DNA of 64,000 nt, taken from contig CP136534.1 of assembly GCA_051016205.1 (NCBI GenBank), forward strand, positions 3,410,001 through 3,474,000, read 5' to 3'. Shown here piece by piece: positions 51,220 to 59,124 of this stretch. This DNA comes from Acuticoccus sp051016205 (GTDB taxonomy: Bacteria; Pseudomonadota; Alphaproteobacteria; Rhizobiales; Amorphaceae). The position numbers and the translations under genes were made by a program. A model generated the notes under the pieces. The model saw only the letters and a program-made list of their open reading frames with translations. It made no database searches and was not told the DNA's origin. Position 1 is the stretch's first letter; each line of letters starts with the position of its first letter.

Positions 51220-51224
51220 CACAG

Positions 51225-51548
51225 TTACATCAGGCTGATGAGATAGTCATTGATTCGCGCTTCATTCAGCAGCACAACCCAAGCGATCATGGTCATAGCC
51301 GCAGTACCGACGAGCCCCCAACGAAGTTGGTCTAGCGAGCCGCGCCAGTATGCGACCAATACCGCGAGCGCGACAAGGACAGTTGATAAGGCAAGGACGT
51401 ACAGACTCGCGCCAGCGATTGGTCCGAAGATCGCGAGCCAACTCCCGCCGAGGCCGATCAACATCATCGCCATTGGCAGGACGCAACAGCTCGCCACCAC
51501 CAACGCGATCGCTGAACTCATATAGCTAGCACCGAGATAGCTTTTCAT
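51225..51548 (-). CDS. merT: MerT-like mercuric transport membrane protein
   Basis: About 107 residues from ATG at 51548, just after GGGGAGG; a start at 51572 would give 115 residues, closer to the usual MerT length of about 116. The first helix has the Cys pair used to pass Hg(II) (ALVVASCCVLPMAMMLIGLG), followed by SWLAIFGPIAGASLYVLALS and a third helix. The second, cytoplasmic Cys pair of classical MerT is absent. It is transcribed leftward from a MerR-type promoter. No merP or merA is present. Confidence 0.75.
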   Translation of the reverse strand: MKSYLGASYMSSAIALVVASCCVLPMAMMLIGLGGSWLAIFGPIAGASLYVLALSTVLVALAVLVAYWRGSLDQLRWGLVGTAAMTMIAWVVLLNEARINDYLISLM

Positions 51549-51608
51549 GGTCCTCCCCGGCTCAGTGGTCATATCGCGCGGACACTCGCGGCTCCCCGCT
51601 TGCCAGAA

Positions 51609-51639
51609 AGTGTGCATCCTGTAGTCACTACAGGATCAA
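51609..51639 (-). promoter_or_regulatory. MerR-type promoter and operator
   Basis: ATCCTGTAGT-C-ACTACAGGAT (51616-51636) is a perfect 21-bp palindrome. On the minus strand it lies within the spacer between TTGATC (-35, 51634-51639) and CACACT (-10, 51609-51614). The spacer is 19 bases, the over-long spacing that MerR-family activators correct by twisting DNA. It drives merT and faces merR. Confidence 0.85.
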
Positions 51640-51656
51640 GGGGGCTGGGTTTTCAC

Positions 51657-52046
51657 ATGATTGCGATTGGCGAAGCATCCCGCCGCAGCGGGGTTGGGAT
51701 TGAAACTATCCGCTACTACGAACGTGAAGGCGTCGTCCCAACACCGGGCCGAGGTCCAAACGGGCGCAGACTGTATGACGACGCTGGTGTCAGAAGGCTT
51801 TCGCTTCTGAAGAAGTGCCGCGACCTGGGCTTTTCCATCTCGGACGCCAAGACAATTGTGCGTCTGTCTGACGAGACGGATGCTGACTGCGATGCAATTC
51901 ACCGAATATCGCTGAAGCAAATCGATAATATTCGCTGCAAGATCGCAGCGCTCCGCAAACTAGAGGCGGCACTCATTGAACTCACGGATCGCTGCGCCTC
52001 CGGCAACGTCGAGTGCCCTATGGTGCTGGAATTGGCTGGGCGTTGA
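51657..52046 (+). CDS. merR: MerR-family metal-responsive regulator
   Basis: A 129-residue MerR protein: helix-turn-helix IGEASRRSGVGIETIRYYER (residues 4-23), long dimer helix, and three Cys in metal positions: TDADCDAIH (about residue 80) and DRCASGNVECPMVLELAG. In Hg-binding MerR the last two ligands are nine residues apart (C-x8-C); here they are C-x6-C, two residues shorter. It could still bind Hg(II) or a related soft metal. ATG at 51657, 20 bases after the operator, so it is probably autoregulated. Confidence 0.88.
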   Translation: MIAIGEASRRSGVGIETIRYYEREGVVPTPGRGPNGRRLYDDAGVRRLSLLKKCRDLGFSISDAKTIVRLSDETDADCDAIHRISLKQIDNIRCKIAALRKLEAALIELTDRCASGNVECPMVLELAGR

Positions 52047-52176
52047 CGCCTGCAAGGGGACTCGACCCCGGCCTTCGCTACGCAGATCGTCCACAAAGCA
52101 CTCCGCGGACCAATCAGGCGTTAGGTCCGGCCTCGACAGAACCGATGGCTGAGCGCCGGAGGTTGCTAAGGCACGA

Positions 52177-52199
52177 TCTGCTCAGTTTGAATCAAACAT
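52177..52199 (-). repeat. Palindromic repeat, family 2, copy 3 (inverted)
   Basis: Read on the minus strand it gives GTTTGATTCAAACTGAGC followed by AGATCGTGCC, close to GTTTGACTCCAAACTGAGC and GGATGAGGACGTGC at copy 2. It lies between merR and the decarboxylase gene. Confidence 0.5.
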
Positions 52200-52255
52200 T
52201 ACAAACGCGCTCACCGGATGATCGATTACGAGCGAAACCATCGAAGGGCGAGGGG

Positions 52256-53653
52256 ATGAACTGGGACGAGTTCGCCCAATGGGGCAAGCATGTGTCCGAT
52301 TGGGCTGCAGAATATCATCGCAGCTTGCGCGACCGGCCTGTGCGGGCGCAGACGCGACCTGGAGAAATCGCCGCCATGCTTCCTGTCGCGCCGCCCGAGG
52401 GCGCCGAGGCGATGGAAACGATCATGGCGGATTTCGAGCGCATCGTCATGCCAGGCATGACCCATTGGCAGCATCCGCGCTTCTTTGCCTATTTCCCCGC
52501 CAACGCTGCGCCCCCGTCAATGCTGGCCGAGATGCTGGTCAACACCATTGCCGCGCAGTGCATGCTTTGGCAGACATCGCCTGCCGCCACCGAAGTGGAA
52601 GCCGTCATGGTCGACTGGTTGCGCCAGGCGATGGCGCTGCCTGAGGGTTACGCAGGTGTCATCCAGGACAGCGCCTCCTCGGCCACCCTTTCCGCAGTCC
52701 TCACCATGCGCGAGCGAGCGACCGGCTACACAGGCAATCGTGACGGTCTGGCCGGCAAAGGCGACCTCAGGATCTATTGTTCCGATCAGGTCCACAGCTC
52801 CATCGACCGCGCCGTCTGGGTTGCCGGGATCGGGCAGAACAACCTCGTCAAACTCCCGACCTGCGGTCCTCGATACAGCCTTGATGTTGACGCGCTGAAA
52901 GACGCCATCAGAGCCGATCGCGCGGCGGGCCACAGTCCAGCCGGTCTCATTGCCATCACCGGTGGCACCGGCGTTGGCGCGTCGGACGAGTTGGCCCCCA
53001 TCCTCGATGTCGCACAATCTGAAGATCTTTATACGCACCTTGATGCGGCCTGGGCGGGCTCTGCCATGATCTGCCCCGAGTTTAGAAACGAATACTGGCA
53101 GGGTGTGGACGGTTACGACAGCATCGTCTTCAACCCCCACAAATGGCTTGGGGCACAGTTTGACTGCTCGGTACAATTTCTCCGCGATCCCCTCCCGCAG
53201 TTGAACACGCTCAAGATCGAGCCAGAGTATTTAAAGACCACCGGCGGCGCGGTGACGAACTATTCGGAATGGACAATTCCGCTCGGCCGCCGCTTCAGGG
53301 CCATGAAACTCTGGTTCCTCATCCGCAGCTACGGTCTGCAAGGGCTTAGGGAACGGGTGCGCAATCACGTCGCTTGGGCCGAAGCAGTGTCGAAAGAGGT
53401 CGGCGCCATCGAAGGGTTCGAGATCGTCACCGAGCCGATCCTGAGCCTCTTCTCTTTCCGCTGCCCTGGCGATGATGCCGCGCAGCAAAGGCTTGTCGAC
53501 GCTCTCAATGACGACGGACGCATCTACCTCACACAAGGGTCTTTTGCGGGGCGAAAGGTCATCCGCTTCCAGGTTGGCCAGTTCAACACGACGCGCCAGG
53601 ACGTGATGGAGGCGGCCGAGGTCATCCAAGACGTCTGGCGGACCATGGCATGA
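52256..53653 (+). CDS. PLP-dependent group II (aromatic L-amino acid) decarboxylase
   Basis: A 465-residue decarboxylase of the AADC/PLP group II fold: HPRFFAYFPANAAPPSMLAE, the QDSASSATLSAVLTMRERAT cofactor region, ITGGTGVGASDELAPI, HLDAAWAGSAMICPEFR with the Asp and Ala that hold PLP, and SIVFNPHKWLGAQFDCSVQF with the PLP Lys. It likely makes an aromatic amine such as tyramine, tryptamine or phenylethylamine (or an aldehyde in some relatives). ATG at 52256; longer frames upstream lack homology. It stands alone next to the mer unit. Confidence 0.93.
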   Translation: MNWDEFAQWGKHVSDWAAEYHRSLRDRPVRAQTRPGEIAAMLPVAPPEGAEAMETIMADFERIVMPGMTHWQHPRFFAYFPANAAPPSMLAEMLVNTIAAQCMLWQTSPAATEVEAVMVDWLRQAMALPEGYAGVIQDSASSATLSAVLTMRERATGYTGNRDGLAGKGDLRIYCSDQVHSSIDRAVWVAGIGQNNLVKLPTCGPRYSLDVDALKDAIRADRAAGHSPAGLIAITGGTGVGASDELAPILDVAQSEDLYTHLDAAWAGSAMICPEFRNEYWQGVDGYDSIVFNPHKWLGAQFDCSVQFLRDPLPQLNTLKIEPEYLKTTGGAVTNYSEWTIPLGRRFRAMKLWFLIRSYGLQGLRERVRNHVAWAEAVSKEVGAIEGFEIVTEPILSLFSFRCPGDDAAQQRLVDALNDDGRIYLTQGSFAGRKVIRFQVGQFNTTRQDVMEAAEVIQDVWRTMA

Positions 53654-53913
53654 CGGGTAAACCCCCAGTGCCCGCCCACAGACGCCTTGATTGAAGCGAG
53701 CGCCTCCGGCCCAGCGTTGATCATCGCCTCGATGAAGGCACATCGACGTCGATCGAAACAGGTCGGCGTCGGACCCGACGCTGTTCTCGCCCCACCACCG
53801 CACGTGCATCTCTCAGCGCCGCTTTTCGCAGGCAGTCGCGTTTGTCTGCGTCCTGCTCTACGCTTGGCGCGGTTCCGGCCCGACTGGGTAAAGACTGGCG
53901 AAAGAGGCATCAC

Positions 53914-54201
53914 ATGAACCGCGACGAGTTCGTCGAAGCGCTCAAGGCGCAAATTGATGAGTGGAACTCCGACATCTCCAAGATGGAGACACAGATGAAG
54001 GGCGCCAGCGGCGAAATGGAGCGTCGCTATGCGGAGGGCGTTGCCGAAGCATCGCGCCATCGCGCCGAAGCGCAAGCCAAGTTGGCAGAGACCCTGAAGC
54101 ACTCCACCGAAAGCTGGGAGCAGGCTCGCAGCGATATGGAAGCGGCCTGGAAAGACGTCTCGGACGGCTTCCTCAAAGCTTGGCGTCGCTTCGACAAATG
54201 A
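53914..54201 (+). CDS. Small coiled-coil hypothetical protein
   Basis: A 95-residue, highly charged helical protein: NRDEFVEALKAQIDEWNSDI, SKMETQMKGASGEMERRYAE and AWKDVSDGFLKAWRRF. It has a heptad-like pattern along its length and no membrane helix. Such proteins of about 100 residues, with EALK-Q-DEWN starts, are found in cyanobacteria and proteobacteria near stress genes. The AAAGAGG site lies 6 bases before the ATG at 53914. The function is unknown. The 260 bases upstream (53654-53913) hold no recognisable gene. Confidence 0.75.
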   Translation: MNRDEFVEALKAQIDEWNSDISKMETQMKGASGEMERRYAEGVAEASRHRAEAQAKLAETLKHSTESWEQARSDMEAAWKDVSDGFLKAWRRFDK

Positions 54202-54351
54202 AGTTGGATTGCGCCGGCCAGCGCATGAGGGGGTTCACACCGAATTCCTGACCGATGTCGTCGCCGACCATCCACGGCGGGCCGGACCCGTGCATCAAGT
54301 CGCAGTGCCGCGTTCTTGTCCCGCACGGACAGTGGCCCTACGCTTACCCCC

Positions 54352-54654
54352 ATGAGGTATGCGCTCGTTCTTATCATCGCGCTCATTGGCGCGATGATTC
54401 ATGGCCAGATGGTGCCGGCGCTCGACACTGGGATCATTCAGGTCGAAACCGCCATCTCCAGCGATGGCATGTCCTGCTGCGAGGAGGCGACCGGGCCCCA
54501 TTCCGGCTTTGCCTGCGCTGCGCATGCCGTTCCGGGCCCCTTCGATCCATGGGTGTTGGGCGCACGCCCTGGACGGCTCGTGTTCCGGATCGAGGATGTG
54601 ATCGCATCAGGCCGAAGCGCGGCACCGCCGGAAGTCCCGCCTCGACGGGTGTGA
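54352..54654 (+). CDS. Small exported Cys-rich hypothetical protein
   Basis: A 100-residue protein with a membrane or signal helix (MRYALVLIIALIGAMIHGQM) followed by a Cys/His-bearing segment (GMSCCEEATGPHSGFACAAH) and a Pro-rich tail. The CC-x7-H-x4-C-x3-H arrangement suggests metal binding in the periplasm. It precedes a small basic ORF and a cytochrome c, so it may belong to a redox or metal (perhaps copper) unit. No family is recognised. Confidence 0.65.
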   Translation: MRYALVLIIALIGAMIHGQMVPALDTGIIQVETAISSDGMSCCEEATGPHSGFACAAHAVPGPFDPWVLGARPGRLVFRIEDVIASGRSAAPPEVPPRRV

Positions 54655-54697
54655 GCTGAACGCACTGTCACATCTGTCAACGAACGGGACCTGATCG

Positions 54698-54868
54698 ATG
54701 AAGATCACCTTGTCTACCGTCGCGCGCGCGGCGAGCGGGCGGCTGCCCACCCATCCCATGTCAGCCAATGCCGACGCCATCAGGCACCGGCTGGCAGGTC
54801 TTAAGCGCCTGCGACGGAACGGGCGGTTCGCCATCGCTGGCCCCATCCATCAGCGAGATCTGCCATGA
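54698..54868 (+). CDS. Small basic hypothetical ORF, 56 residues, coupled to cytochrome c
   Basis: Starts MKITLSTVARAASGRLPTHP and ends RDLP, rich in Arg (RHRLAGLKRLRRNGRF). Its TGA (54866-54868) overlaps the ATG of the cytochrome c gene in ATGA, suggesting coupled translation. It has no known motif. It may be a leader-like or truncated gene. Confidence 0.45.
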   Translation: MKITLSTVARAASGRLPTHPMSANADAIRHRLAGLKRLRRNGRFAIAGPIHQRDLP

Positions 54869-55326
54869 AGGCGCGCGCCATCCTCGTCGGCGCCACCGGA
54901 CTCATCGGCGCCGTTGTCCTCGGTTGGGCCTTGATACCTGGCAGCTCTGATTCCTCACGTGTCATGCGCGACGATGCGGCAACTCTCGCCCTTGGCGAAA
55001 ACGTCTATCAGACCGCCTGCGCGTCGTGCCACGGGGTCAACCTCGAAGGCGAGCCGAACTGGCGCCAAAGAAATGCCGACGGCCGTTTGCCAGCCCCGCC
55101 GCACGATGAGTCAGGCCATACATGGCATCACGACAGCCAGACGCTCTTCAAGATCACAAAGTACGGACTGGCGGCACTGATCGACGACCCAACCTACCAG
55201 TCGAACATGCCCATCTATGAGGGTGTCCTGACGGATGAAGAGATTTCCGCGGTTCTCAGCTACATCCGATCGACCTGGCCCGAAGAGATCCGGCAAGCCT
55301 ATGACGAGCGAGAGGCTGGCCGTTGA
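54865..55326 (+). CDS. Cytochrome c, monoheme
   Basis: A 153-residue protein with an N-terminal membrane anchor or signal (AILVGATGLIGAVVLGWAL), one heme motif TACASCHGVNLEG (about residues 50-62) and a likely axial Met in SNMPIYEGVLTDEEISAVLS. It is of the small class I type, with a WRQRNADGRLPAPPHDESGH loop often seen in cytochromes tied to copper/oxidase or sulfur oxidation. It lies in the periplasmic face of the inner membrane and moves electrons. An IS3 remnant follows about 15 bases after the stop. Confidence 0.9.
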   Translation: MKARAILVGATGLIGAVVLGWALIPGSSDSSRVMRDDAATLALGENVYQTACASCHGVNLEGEPNWRQRNADGRLPAPPHDESGHTWHHDSQTLFKITKYGLAALIDDPTYQSNMPIYEGVLTDEEISAVLSYIRSTWPEEIRQAYDEREAGR

Positions 55327-55340
55327 TGGCTGCCATAAAC

Positions 55341-55557
55341 TGACCCTGCCCCTTTGAGCGCAGCGATCGAGAGTGGAAGACTGGCTTGTTCAAAGGAGAA
55401 GCGGGATGGCTGCAAAGCGATACAAACCCGAGGAGATCATCTCGAAGTTGCGTGAGGCTGAAGTCCTTTTGGTTGAGGACGTCAGCGTCGGTGAGGTCGT
55501 GCGACGGCTCGGTGCGACCCAGTTGACCTATGACAGGTGGCGGAAGGCGTACGGGGG
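55341..55557 (+). mobile_element. IS3-family insertion sequence remnant
   Basis: It begins with TGACCCTGCCCCTTTGA, like an IS3-family left inverted repeat, and contains the first 51 codons of an OrfA (ATG at 55406 after AAAGGAG): AAKRYKPEEIISKLREAEVL, VVRRLGATQLTYDRWRKAYGG. After that codon the sequence is unrelated, so the rest of the transposase and the right end are deleted. Confidence 0.8.
55406..55557 (+). pseudogene. Truncated IS3 orfA transposase
   Basis: Only the helix-turn-helix start of OrfA remains (residues 1-51). The family's next residues after YGG are lost; the frame runs on into foreign sequence as GWPSHSAASLQ. It is not functional. Confidence 0.8.
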
Positions 55558-55857
55558 ATGGCCTTCGCACTCAGCTGCTTCCCTGCAAAGAACGCCCGTG
55601 GCGCTGTCAAGCAGGCGGCGGCCGCGCTCTCCATCTTCGAGCTGTCTGAGGAGCAGGGTGCCCAAAACCGCGGGGATGGGTACACTGCGAAATCGCCTGA
55701 CCGAGCTCTCTGGCGGCTCCTGATCAGCATCAGAGACTACCTGGACACCCAGTCCCTCTCGGACATGGATTTACCCAGCCTCCGCGAGCGGTGGCGTGAC
55801 CCGTGGCTATCGGTGGAGGACCAGCTCGAGGCCGTCGGCGAAAAGCTGGTGGCCTGA
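55558..55857 (+). CDS. Orphan hypothetical protein (possibly truncated at its start)
   Basis: A 99-residue ORF (AFALSCFPAKNARGAVKQAA, then LWRLLISIRDYLDTQSLSDM) with no recognised motif. Its ATG is exactly at the break with the IS3 remnant, so its true N-terminus may have been lost. It is followed after one base by another small ORF. Nearness to tRNA-Arg suggests a decayed phage or island gene pair. Confidence 0.5.
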   Translation: MAFALSCFPAKNARGAVKQAAAALSIFELSEEQGAQNRGDGYTAKSPDRALWRLLISIRDYLDTQSLSDMDLPSLRERWRDPWLSVEDQLEAVGEKLVA

Positions 55858-55858
55858 C

Positions 55859-56080
55859 ATGAACAAGGTGGAAAGCGACATCAACGAGGCGATGGATGAT
55901 TTATACGACGTCCAGCGGATCCTCAGGTGCGTTTGGGGTGCGGCACCACTACTGTCGAGCGATCTTGAGTGCGGTGAGGCCATCACCCTGACCCTGGACA
56001 TGGTCTTCGAGCGCATGGAGGCGGTCGAGGGCAAGCTTGAAGCCGCGAGGGAGAGCGCGAAGGCGGCGCCGCAGGGCTAA
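55859..56080 (+). CDS. Orphan small helical hypothetical protein
   Basis: A 73-residue ORF, NKVESDINEAMDDLYDVQRI followed by FERMEAVEGKLEAARESAK, predicted mostly helical. It starts one base after the preceding stop, so the two are probably cotranscribed. No family is recognised. It is the last ORF before tRNA-Arg. Confidence 0.5.
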   Translation: MNKVESDINEAMDDLYDVQRILRCVWGAAPLLSSDLECGEAITLTLDMVFERMEAVEGKLEAARESAKAAPQG

Positions 56081-56227
56081 TCGGCTCACGGTGTCGGTGC
56101 GGGTCTTCCACGGGAATGGAGGGCCCGCGCCGCAAACGGCCGATGTAGGTCTCGCCTCCTGTTACCCCAAGCGTTACCCCAAGCTCGATTGTCAGCAAAC
56201 TCTAGGCTTCTAACTGACTGAAACTAT

Positions 56228-56304
56228 TGGTGATCCCGGCAGGATTCGAACCTGCGACCCTCAGATTAGGAATCTGATGCTCTATCCTGCTGAGCTACGG
56301 GACC
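56228..56304 (-). tRNA. tRNA-Arg (anticodon CCT)
   Basis: On the minus strand the sequence starts GGTCCCGTAGCTCAGC and ends GGGATCACCA. The acceptor stem GGTCCCG pairs with CGGGATC (one G-U); the anticodon arm TCAGA-TTCCTAA-TCTGA gives anticodon CCT; the T arm has GGTTCGAATCC. CCA is encoded. Its 3' end faces the accessory strip at 49-56 kb, as expected for an integration site. Confidence 0.95.
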
Positions 56305-56607
56305 ACGGGCAGGGGCTTTCGCCAACCTGACGCAATACCGGTATCCCACACCGGCGCAGCAAGGCAAGCGTTCGCGCGCTCAGGGATCCTCCGACAGGAC
56401 TCTGCCGCTGCCGGAACGCGCCTTGCATGGCAGCCTCGCTGAACAACGCCAAAGCCTTGAAGAAACGCCTTAAGGGCACGACTGTGGGTTGAGGTGCATC
56501 ATGTCAGCGCGGCAAAGCCATGCGCGCGAGGGCTCGGCCGTGGTTTCGCCGCACTCGCCGCGGCGCCGTGCACTGACTATGTTGTGAGCGCAGGAAGGAC
56601 GATACCC
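56305..56607. other. Gene-free region between tRNA-Arg and lipA
   Basis: 303 bases with no recognised gene. It should contain the promoters for the leftward tRNA and the rightward lipA. No riboswitch or clear operator is seen. Confidence 0.5.
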
Positions 56608-57564
56608 ATGGTCACAGTGCTCGATCGGACACAGCTGCGTCATCCGGAAAAGGCTAAACGGCCCGACACGCCCCAGGTGCGCAAACCGTCCTGGATCAGG
56701 GTCAAAGCACCAGGCTCGCCCGTCTGGCGCGAGACCCATGACATTGTGCGCAAGAATGGCCTCGTCACCGTGTGCGAGGAGGCAGGTTGCCCCAATATCG
56801 GCGAGTGCTGGTCCAAAAAGCACGCCACCTTCATGATCATGGGCGACACCTGCACCCGCGCGTGCGCCTTCTGCAATGTGCGCACAGGCATTCCCCAACC
56901 GCTGGATGGCGCTGAACCCCAGAAGGTGGCGGATGCTGTGGCTGCGCTGGGGCTTGAGCACGTGGTTGTCACCTCCGTCGACAGGGACGACCTTCGCGAC
57001 GGCGGTGCCCGGCACATGGCCAACACCATCACCGCCATCCGCAATACCTCTCCCGCGACCACCATCGAGGTGCTGACGCCCGACTTCCTGCGCAAACCGG
57101 GCGCGCTGGAGATGGTGGTGGACGCCCGGCCCGACGTGTTCAATCACAACCTTGAGACAGTGCCGTCGCTCTATCTCACCGTCCGCCCTGGCGCGCGCTA
57201 CTTCCACTCCATTCGCCTGCTCGATCAGGTGAAGCTGCTCGACCCCTCGATCTTCACCAAGAGCGGCATCATGGTGGGCCTGGGCGAGACACGCAACGAA
57301 GTCCTTCAGTTGATGGATGATCTGCGCAGTGCGGACGTGGACTTCCTCACCATGGGCCAATACTTGCAGCCCAGCCGCAAACACCACCCGGTGGTGGACT
57401 ACATCACGCCCGATGCGTTCGGCGCCTACCAGACCATTGCTTATGCCAAGGGGTTTTTGATGGTGTCGGCCTCGCCGCTCACCCGCTCGTCCTACCACGC
57501 AGGCGACGACTTCGCGAAGCTGAAAGCCGCCCGCGCCGCGAAGGCCACCGCAGGCGTTCCCTGA
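56608..57564 (+). CDS. lipA: Lipoyl synthase
   Basis: A 318-residue radical SAM enzyme that inserts two sulfurs into the octanoyl chain of lipoyl domains. The radical SAM cluster motif is TCTRACAFCNVRTG (C-x3-C-x2-C), and the auxiliary cluster motif is CEEAGCPNIGECW; the terminal RSSYHAGDDF block holds the Ser ligand. The ATG at 56608 follows AAGGAC and gives a normal N-terminus (MVTVLDRTQLRHPEKAKRPD). Its stop overlaps the COQ10-like start as TGATG, a pairing common in alphaproteobacteria. Confidence 0.97.
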   Translation: MVTVLDRTQLRHPEKAKRPDTPQVRKPSWIRVKAPGSPVWRETHDIVRKNGLVTVCEEAGCPNIGECWSKKHATFMIMGDTCTRACAFCNVRTGIPQPLDGAEPQKVADAVAALGLEHVVVTSVDRDDLRDGGARHMANTITAIRNTSPATTIEVLTPDFLRKPGALEMVVDARPDVFNHNLETVPSLYLTVRPGARYFHSIRLLDQVKLLDPSIFTKSGIMVGLGETRNEVLQLMDDLRSADVDFLTMGQYLQPSRKHHPVVDYITPDAFGAYQTIAYAKGFLMVSASPLTRSSYHAGDDFAKLKAARAAKATAGVP

Positions 57565-58022
57565 TGCCACAGTTCGAGACCACGCGGCGCGTCAACCACA
57601 GCGCGGACAACATGTTCGACCTTGTGGCGGACGTGAAGTCCTACCCTGGCTTCGTGCCCCTTTGCCGGAATCTCACCGTGCGCCGCAGGGACAGCCTGGG
57701 TGATGGCCGCGAGGTGCTGATCGCGGAGATGACCGTCGCCTACAAGTTCATCAAGGAGAGTTTCACCTCCCGCGTGATCCTCGACCGCTCCAACAACAGG
57801 ATCGATGTGAGCTACCTGGATGGCCCGTTCCAGGAGATGAACAACCGCTGGTCCTTCGAGCCCGTGGGCGAGGACAAGACCGACGTTCACTTCGCCATCA
57901 AGTACGAATTCAAGAACCGCGCCTTGGCCTCGTTGATGGGCTCGGTGTTCGACCGCGCCTTTCGCCGCTTCGCCGACGCCTTCCAGGAGCGCGCCGACAA
58001 GGTCTACGGCGTCACCGCCTGA
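57564..58022 (+). CDS. COQ10/RatA-type START-domain protein
   Basis: A 152-residue START-fold protein: FETTRRVNHSADNMFDLVAD, VKSYPGFVPLCRNLTVRRRD, then FKNRALASLMGSVFDRAFRR. In bacteria it is called RatA; the mitochondrial relative Coq10 binds ubiquinone for respiration. It is coupled to lipA by a 1-nt overlap. A role in ubiquinone handling is more likely here than a toxin role. Confidence 0.92.
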   Translation: MPQFETTRRVNHSADNMFDLVADVKSYPGFVPLCRNLTVRRRDSLGDGREVLIAEMTVAYKFIKESFTSRVILDRSNNRIDVSYLDGPFQEMNNRWSFEPVGEDKTDVHFAIKYEFKNRALASLMGSVFDRAFRRFADAFQERADKVYGVTA

Positions 58023-58046
58023 TCGACAGGGAAGGCACACGCGCCG

Positions 58047-59105
58047 GTGGACGATCCCTTCGCGCCATACCTGACCTACAACGGCATCCCCGTGGACGAA
58101 CGCACCGATGGCCCTGGGGTGCGCGCAGTCGATCCCGGTGCCCCTGCATCGCCGCTCTATATTCTGATGAGCCGCTTTCGTGAGCCCCTGGCCCTACGCG
58201 ACATCATGATTGCGCCTGTGCGCACAGGCTATATCGGCCAGGACAGACCCATCGACCCTGCCGACATCCCGCCATCGGCGGAGGCGCTGTTTCCCGACGT
58301 TTCGGTGCGCACCATCTTCGTGCCGAGCGATGCAGGGCCCGTGCGCTGCGGGGTTTATACACCGCCCCATGCCAAACCGGGCGCGTTCTGCCTTTACGTC
58401 CACGGTGGCGGTTTTACCGTCGGTCAGTTCCAGGACACGGCCTACATCACAAGCCGCATCGCTGCGGAGAACGGCGTCGTGGTGGTCAGCCTCAACTACC
58501 GCCTTGCGCCCGAATGGCCGTTCCCGGCAGGGCTCGACGACACCATGGCCGTCTACCGCTTCCTTGTGGAGGAGGGAGAGGCCCTGTCAGGTGGCCCGAC
58601 ACGGCTGATGGTGGCTGGCGATTCCGCTGGTGGCAACTTTGCCGCAGCGCTTGTGGTGAGGGCGCGCGATGAAGGCTTGCGCATCCCTGATGCTGCCGTC
58701 CTCCTGTCTCCGGTGACGGACTTCAATTTCGAGGACCATGGCTCGTTCCAAGCCCGAGCCCCCACAGGCTTCATCTATGACACCGCCTTCATGGGGTTCG
58801 TGCGCGGCGCCTATGCGGTAAAAAAGGCCAACTGGACACACCCCCACGCCAGCCCTTTGCAGGCCGACCTGTCAGGCTTTTCACCCACGCTCATCGTCAC
58901 AGGAGGGGTTGATCCTCTGCTGGACGAAAACAGAGCCTTTGCCGACAAGCTCATCCAGTCAGACGTTGCCCCTGTGGAGCACTATGTGGCCGCGGGGCAG
59001 GACCACGGCTTCTACTTCTTCCACAAGCTGGTGCCTGAGGGGGACGTGGCGTTCGCCAGGATCAACGCGTTCCTGACGCGAACCCTCTTCTGCCGAGGGG
59101 GATGA
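58047..59105 (+). CDS. Alpha/beta-hydrolase esterase (HSL type)
   Basis: A 352-residue hydrolase of the hormone-sensitive-lipase type. The oxyanion motif is LYVHGGGFTVGQF, the nucleophile elbow is VAGDSAGGNFAAAL, and the acid and His are in GGVDPLLDENRAFADKL and AAGQDHGFYFFHKL. The start is GTG at 58047 after GGGAAGG. It probably hydrolyses short- to medium-chain esters in the cytoplasm. Loosely linked to the genes before it; the substrate is unknown. Confidence 0.9.
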   Translation: MDDPFAPYLTYNGIPVDERTDGPGVRAVDPGAPASPLYILMSRFREPLALRDIMIAPVRTGYIGQDRPIDPADIPPSAEALFPDVSVRTIFVPSDAGPVRCGVYTPPHAKPGAFCLYVHGGGFTVGQFQDTAYITSRIAAENGVVVVSLNYRLAPEWPFPAGLDDTMAVYRFLVEEGEALSGGPTRLMVAGDSAGGNFAAALVVRARDEGLRIPDAAVLLSPVTDFNFEDHGSFQARAPTGFIYDTAFMGFVRGAYAVKKANWTHPHASPLQADLSGFSPTLIVTGGVDPLLDENRAFADKLIQSDVAPVEHYVAAGQDHGFYFFHKLVPEGDVAFARINAFLTRTLFCRGG

Positions 59106-59124
59106 TGATGCGGCAGGTGGCCGG

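Noticed and set aside
55983..56198. 71-codon minus-strand ORF with ELGVTLGVTGGET near tRNA-Arg, considered as an integrase fragment
   Set aside because: No catalytic or arm-binding motifs of a tyrosine recombinase; the repeated GVT only reflects GTTACCCC-type direct repeats.
56228..56304. tRNA 3' end as a flank of an att-site duplication
   Set aside because: No second copy of the last 20 bases of the tRNA was found to the left in the window, so no att pair can be claimed.
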